DNA from: JBKPHS01 sp046729975
GTDB lineage: Bacteria; Actinomycetota; Thermoleophilia; Solirubrobacterales; Thermoleophilaceae
DNA length: 10,772 bases
Reading direction: 5' to 3'
NCBI GenBank assembly: GCA_046729975.1
Contig: JBKPHS010000086.1
Span: 1-10,772 of the forward strand
Below the pieces are notes generated by a model that saw only the letters and a list, made by a program, of their open reading frames with translations, made no database searches and was not told where the DNA came from. Below are positions 7,519-10,772 of the stretch, one piece after another. The position numbers and the translations under genes were made by a program. Numbering within the stretch: position 1 is the stretch's first letter; each line of letters opens with the position of its first letter.

Positions 7519-7524
7519 ACTATA
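7519..7524 (-). promoter_or_regulatory. Candidate -10 box upstream of cbs (leaderless type)
   Basis: On the minus strand TATAGT matches TATAAT at 5 of 6 positions and ends 7 nt before the GTG at 7511, so initiation there would give a leaderless cbs mRNA. It lies in the short gap after the acyl-CoA ligase gene. No convincing -35 is visible at 16-18 bp. An internal promoter would let cbs and the gamma-lyase gene be expressed separately from the genes before them. Confidence 0.45.
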
Positions 7525-7533
7525 GGGCCGCCT

Positions 7534-9093
7534 TCAGGCCGTCTGCTTCGCGGCGAAGCGCTCGCGCAGCACCTTCTTGTCGAACTTGCCGACCGACGTC
7601 TTCGGCACCTCGTCGATCAGCTCGAGCCGGTCCGGGAGCCACCACTTTGCCACGTGCCGGTCGAGAAAGCGGTTGAGCTCGGCGAGGTCCAGATCCGCTC
7701 CCTCCGCGACGACCACACAGGCGCAGGGGCGCTCGCCCCAGCGCTCGTCCGGGACCGCTATGACCGCGGCCTCGACCACGTCGGGATGGGCCATGATCCG
7801 GTTCTCGAGCTCCACCGAGGAGATCCACTCGCCACCGGACTTGACAAGGTCCTTGGCGCGGTCGGTGAGCTTGATGTAGGAGCCGAAGCGCATCTCCGCG
7901 ACGTCGCCGGTGCGAAGCCAGCCGTCCTCGGTGAACTTCTCGCCCGACTCGGGGTCGTTGTAGTAGTCGCTCGCGATCCAGGCGCCTCGGACCTGGAGCT
8001 CTCCTCCGGCCTCCTCGTCGATGCGCGTCTCGACGAGCGGCAGCGGCCGCCCCTGAGTCGCGCGCAGCTCATACTGCTCCTCCTCCGACAGCTCCATGTC
8101 GCTGGGGAGGCGCGCGACACCGGCGAGCGGGCTCGTCTCGGTCATGCCCCAGCCCTGCACGATCGGCACGCCGAAGCGCTCGTCGAAGCCGCGTATCAGG
8201 CTCTCAGGCACGGCCGAGCCGCCGCACTTGATCTCGATCAGGCTGGAGATGTCGGGAACCTGATCGAGCGCGAGAATCCCCTGCCAGACGGTGGGCACCC
8301 CGGCGGTGCGGGTGACCCGCTCCAGCTCGATCAGCTCGGCGATCTCGGCGGGCGCCATCCGGGGGCCGGGAAAGACCTGCTTCGCGCCCGACAGCGCGGC
8401 GGCGTAGGGGATGCCCCAGGCGCCCGCGTGGAACATCGGTACGACCGGCATCACGACGTCCCTCTCTCGGATGCCGATCGCGTCGGCCTGGTTGACGCCG
8501 AGGGAGTGCAGCATCGTCGAACGGTGCGAGTAGACGACGCCCTTGGGCCGCCCCGTCGTGCCGCTCGTGTAGCACATGCCCGCGGCCGCGTTCTCGTCGA
8601 GATCCGGGAAGGAGTAGTCGGGATCGCCCGACGCCACGAGCTCCTCATAGGCCAGCGCTCCGTCGCGCTCGCCATCACAGTCCGGCATCAGCACCTCGTG
8701 CTCGATCCCTTCGAAGCGCGGCATGACCTCGGCGAGCGAGGTGTCCAGGAAGACGATCCTGTCCCCGGCATGGCCGGCGATGTAGCGGAGGTCGTCCTCG
8801 AACAGGCGGATGTTCAGCGTATGAAGCACGGCTCCCATGCTCGGAACGGCGAGATAGAGCTCGAGGTGGCGGATCGAGTTCCAGGCAAAGCTCGCCACGC
8901 GGTCGCCGGGCCGTATTCCGAGCTCGTTCAGGGCGCCGGCCAGGCGCCGCGCCCTCTCGGCCACCCGGCCGTAGCTCGAGCGCTCGAACCCCTCGAGCGT
9001 GCGGCTGACCAGCTCGCGCTGCGGGAAGACGGTCTCGGCCCGCTCGGAGATATGCCGGATCAGCAGCGGGTAGTCCTGCATCAGGCCGTCCAC
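7534..9093 (-). CDS. Fatty acyl-CoA ligase, AlkK/FadD type (AMP-forming)
   Basis: The 519-residue protein activates a carboxylic acid, probably a medium- or long-chain fatty acid, via an acyl-adenylate and then forms the CoA thioester. Adenylate-forming motifs are all present: Y-T-S-G-T-T-G-R-P-K-G (175-185), G-W-G-M-T-E-T-S-P (314-322), G-W-L-R-T-G-D (391-397), D-R-A-K-D-L-V-K-S-G-G-E-W-I-S (411-425), and V-P-K-T-S-V-G-K-F-D-K-K (496-507) with predicted catalytic K503. The opening G-L-M-Q-D-Y-P-L is like AlkK-type ligases. The start may be GTG 9093, which has TAnnnT 7 nt upstream, or ATG 9081, which gives the common M-Q-D start. It follows the propeller gene by 25 bp and precedes cbs by 22 bp. 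A role shared with transsulfuration is not evident. Chain length is not predictable here. Confidence 0.92.
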   Translation of the reverse strand: MDGLMQDYPLLIRHISERAETVFPQRELVSRTLEGFERSSYGRVAERARRLAGALNELGIRPGDRVASFAWNSIRHLELYLAVPSMGAVLHTLNIRLFEDDLRYIAGHAGDRIVFLDTSLAEVMPRFEGIEHEVLMPDCDGERDGALAYEELVASGDPDYSFPDLDENAAAGMCYTSGTTGRPKGVVYSHRSTMLHSLGVNQADAIGIRERDVVMPVVPMFHAGAWGIPYAAALSGAKQVFPGPRMAPAEIAELIELERVTRTAGVPTVWQGILALDQVPDISSLIEIKCGGSAVPESLIRGFDERFGVPIVQGWGMTETSPLAGVARLPSDMELSEEEQYELRATQGRPLPLVETRIDEEAGGELQVRGAWIASDYYNDPESGEKFTEDGWLRTGDVAEMRFGSYIKLTDRAKDLVKSGGEWISSVELENRIMAHPDVVEAAVIAVPDERWGERPCACVVVAEGADLDLAELNRFLDRHVAKWWLPDRLELIDEVPKTSVGKFDKKVLRERFAAKQTA

Positions 9094-9100
9094 CCGCCTG

Positions 9101-9106
9101 AGCCTA
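9101..9106 (-). promoter_or_regulatory. Weak candidate -10 box before the acyl-CoA ligase
   Basis: On the minus strand TAGGCT fits TAnnnT and ends 7 nt before the GTG at 9093. It is a poor match to TATAAT and has no clear -35. I list it because its spacing repeats that seen before cbs, the XRE-cupin gene and the LtrA gene. Co-transcription from the propeller gene is an equally good explanation. Confidence 0.25.
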
Positions 9107-9118
9107 CTTGCCGCGGCG

Positions 9119-10630
9119 CTACTTCGGGCCCAGGTAGCGCAGGTAGATCGCCCGCTCCCCGCTGACGTTCGGGACCGACGGGTCGAGCAGCCGATCGGTC
9201 GACTCGAACGCCAGGTAGTTGTTGTGCGTGCTGGTCGCCGGGTTCTCGGACGGCGCGAGCGCCGGGCGGCTCTGGGCGTTCAGCGACTCCCGCGAGGCGC
9301 TCTTGTGCCCGACCACGCCGATGAACACGTCTCGCACGCCGTTCGAATCGTCCGCGAAGGTCGGGAACATCTTCAGGTTGCTGGCGTCGGAGTCGAAGAG
9401 CACCGAGTTTCCCGCGCCGGTGATCACCGGCCGATTCGAGGGTCCGTTGCCGATGGACGACTGCGTCTTCGAGATCAGGAGCTGCCCAGGCGGCGATCCC
9501 GCCATGTCCGCGCGGACGACGTCGGACGTCCCATTCCCGTCGCCGCCGACGAGGTTCGAGGCCTGCGTCTCGAAGGCGACGTACCGGCCGTCGTCGGTGG
9601 CGCTTGGATGGGAAGACGGCCCGTTGCCGGCCGCCCCGGCGTGCGTCGCCGAGACGAGCCTCGTGCTGAGCAGGAGCGTGTGCTGAGGCGGGCCGCGCCG
9701 GAAGCGGCGGTACTGGCGGATCATCGTCCGCTGGTACACGTCCGACGCGGCCGAGCCGTCGCCGGACGCGAGGTTGGTGGCCGTCGAGCTGAAGGCGACG
9801 GACTTGCCGTTGCCCGCGAGCGCCGGCTCGCCGCTGTCGCCGTTGCCGGCTGAGCCCCGGTTCGAGGCCGATGCGAGGAAGGTGAGCCCGCGCAACCGGC
9901 GGTCGGGACCGGCCGTGGCGAGCATGCGGACGTAGACCTGGCGAGTGCCCTGCGGCGGAGTGCTCGTCTTCGCGCTCAGCCATCCCTTGCGTCTCGTGCG
10001 GGTGAGGGCGAGGTTGGTGGCGCTCGAGCTGAACGCCACGCGGCCGCAATCTCCGTCCACCGTGACCTCGAAGGTCGGGCCGTTGGCCTGCTGACCGCTG
10101 CTTCCGACGGAGACGCGCGTGATCTGACCGCTGTGAAGGTTTCGTACGAAGGCGTCAGCGACGCCGTTCGTATCGCCGGGGACGAGGTTCGAGGCCTCTG
10201 ACACGAATGCGAGACAGGCAGGAGAGGTACGAGGACCGCCGTCGAGCGCCGGGCGGTACGACGGCCCGTTGGCGGGCTGTCCGTCGAGTCCCGCCGACGC
10301 GAGCTCGGTGGCGCCGGCCTTCCAGCGGCTGCCGTCCTCGCCGTAGGGGTCCGCCCGCCGCACCAGGAAGACGTCGGTCACGCCGTTCGCGTCCCCAGGC
10401 ACGACGTTGGAGGCGTCCGACTCGAAGGCGACCACGCGCGCGTACCGCGCGTCGCGGCTGAACGCGGCGTTGCGAGAGGGGCCGTTCGGGACGCCGCCAT
10501 CATGCGAGCGCGACAGCAGGTCCGTGGTGGCCAGCGGGAACATCGAGGTCGCCGCTTCCTGCGCAGTTGCGGAACCGGGCACGCAGAGGAGTAGGAGCGC
10601 GCCGACCGGCGCACCCAGGCGGATCTGCAA
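9119..10630 (-). CDS. Secreted seven-repeat beta-propeller protein (TolB/PD40-like)
   Basis: The 503-residue protein starts with a short signal peptide (hydrophobic 8-18, likely cut after S-A-T-A at about 23). Seven repeats follow, each opening with N-G-P-S or a variant at residues 49, 121, 183, 263, 336, 395 and about 450. A full repeat then has a D/G-G-R-Y-V-A-F-E-S strand, an A-S-N-L-V turn and a G-D-x-N-G-x-x-D-V-F-V-R end. Repeats 1, 2 and 5 keep the acidic G-D-x-N-G loop; repeats 3, 4 and 7 are degenerate, and repeat 3 carries a basic insertion near 210-230. Seven copies fit a seven-bladed propeller outside the cytoplasm, possibly binding metal through the acidic loops (inference). The start is TTG 10630, set by a strong ribosome site 6 nt upstream. 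The function is unknown. It heads the unit leading to the ligase and transsulfuration genes, with a 25-bp gap. Confidence 0.85.
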   Translation of the reverse strand: MQIRLGAPVGALLLLCVPGSATAQEAATSMFPLATTDLLSRSHDGGVPNGPSRNAAFSRDARYARVVAFESDASNVVPGDANGVTDVFLVRRADPYGEDGSRWKAGATELASAGLDGQPANGPSYRPALDGGPRTSPACLAFVSEASNLVPGDTNGVADAFVRNLHSGQITRVSVGSSGQQANGPTFEVTVDGDCGRVAFSSSATNLALTRTRRKGWLSAKTSTPPQGTRQVYVRMLATAGPDRRLRGLTFLASASNRGSAGNGDSGEPALAGNGKSVAFSSTATNLASGDGSAASDVYQRTMIRQYRRFRRGPPQHTLLLSTRLVSATHAGAAGNGPSSHPSATDDGRYVAFETQASNLVGGDGNGTSDVVRADMAGSPPGQLLISKTQSSIGNGPSNRPVITGAGNSVLFDSDASNLKMFPTFADDSNGVRDVFIGVVGHKSASRESLNAQSRPALAPSENPATSTHNNYLAFESTDRLLDPSVPNVSGERAIYLRYLGPK

Positions 10631-10636
10631 TGCGAA

Positions 10637-10643
10637 TCCTTCC
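10637..10643 (-). promoter_or_regulatory. Strong Shine-Dalgarno deciding the TTG start of the propeller gene
   Basis: On the minus strand GGAAGGA lies 6 nt before TTG 10630. No ATG or GTG in frame near here gives a complete signal peptide, so this site supports the rare TTG start. Confidence 0.7.
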
Positions 10644-10772
10644 GGGACTCTAGGGGGTACTCCTGGCGAAGCTTTCCTTCCCCACCGGACGGCTTTTTAG
10701 GCCCAGCCGACCCGAATAGGTATGCCGCCCCAGGAAATGAAGGCGGGCAAGTTACAGCGCCCTACCCATTCG
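10644..10772 (-). other. Upstream leader of the propeller gene with possible RNA hairpins
   Basis: No gene is supported in this stretch. On the minus strand a 5-bp stem CGGCT/AGCCG (10705-10709 with 10690-10694) has a 10-nt loop containing CCTAAAA. A second small stem GAAG/CTTC (10677-10680 with 10668-10671) can be enclosed by a G-rich to C-rich pairing (10680-10683 with 10653-10657), although these share one base. I compared it by eye with cyclic-di-GMP, cyclic-di-AMP, TPP and cobalamin riboswitch consensus features and found no match. A promoter was not identified with confidence. Confidence 0.3.

Noticed and set aside
7545..7559. GCTTCG-CGG-CGAAGC hairpin at the end of the acyl-CoA ligase gene
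   Set aside because: It lies in coding sequence (F-A-A-K-Q region), has no U-tract and is expected by chance in GC-rich codons.
7516..9165. Plus-strand open frame of 549 residues
   Set aside because: It is antisense to the acyl-CoA ligase, which has all adenylate-forming motifs. The plus-strand product is Arg/His/Leu-rich without recognisable domains.
10737..10772. Plus-strand ATG preceded by AGGA, open to the window edge
   Set aside because: Only 12 codons are visible and the AGGA is too close to the ATG. Nothing supports a gene.
10644..10772. Known riboswitch (cyclic-di-GMP, cyclic-di-AMP, TPP, cobalamin) upstream of the propeller gene
   Set aside because: Diagnostic conserved stretches of these classes are not present; only generic short stems are.

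Overview
The window is very GC-rich, densely coding bacterial DNA. It most resembles a high-GC actinobacterium, probably Thermoleophilia (Solirubrobacterales/Gaiellales-like). That placement is my inference. It rests on the base composition, the frequent GTG/TTG starts and two secreted protein families I associate with that lineage: a short-signal collagen-like protein with an R-R-H-H-V-A-L-L-A-L-F-V-A-L-G-G-T-S-Y-A start, and an N-G-P-S / G-D-x-N-G-x-x-D-V-F repeat propeller. No tRNA, rRNA, CRISPR array, transposase or attachment site was seen.

The layout is three blocks. (A) Positions 1-2943, minus strand, read right to left: an XRE-HTH/cupin regulator, leuC, leuD, then a SAM-dependent methyltransferase cut by the window edge. 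The regulator and leuC are 4 bp apart. leuD and the methyltransferase overlap by 4 bp (GTGA). leuC and leuD are separated by 109 bp of repeats and inverted repeats. LeuC and LeuD form isopropylmalate isomerase of leucine synthesis. No leuA or leuB is present in the window. (B) Positions 2944-4964, plus strand: a divergently transcribed LtrA-type membrane protein, then a small collagen-like secreted protein. A 57-bp divergent control region holds a clear inverted repeat (GGACA-TT-TGTCC). (C) Positions 5053-10630, minus strand, read right to left: a secreted seven-repeat beta-propeller, an AlkK/FadD-type acyl-CoA ligase, cystathionine beta-synthase (CBS), and a cystathionine gamma-lyase/synthase-family enzyme. 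CBS and the latter overlap by 4 bp (ATGA) and together make a reverse transsulfuration module, homocysteine plus serine to cysteine.

This is mostly ordinary metabolism and I see no clear new multi-gene system. The points most worth checking are these. The LtrA gene has no ATG, GTG or TTG that would include its conserved first segment, but has a CTG exactly 6 nt after a -10-like box. Several genes without a Shine-Dalgarno have a TAnnnT box 6-7 nt before the first codon, suggesting leaderless mRNAs. The gamma-lyase lacks about 18 residues that are normally conserved. A Tam/Tmt1-like methyltransferase is translationally coupled to leuD. The leuC-leuD spacer is unusually repetitive.
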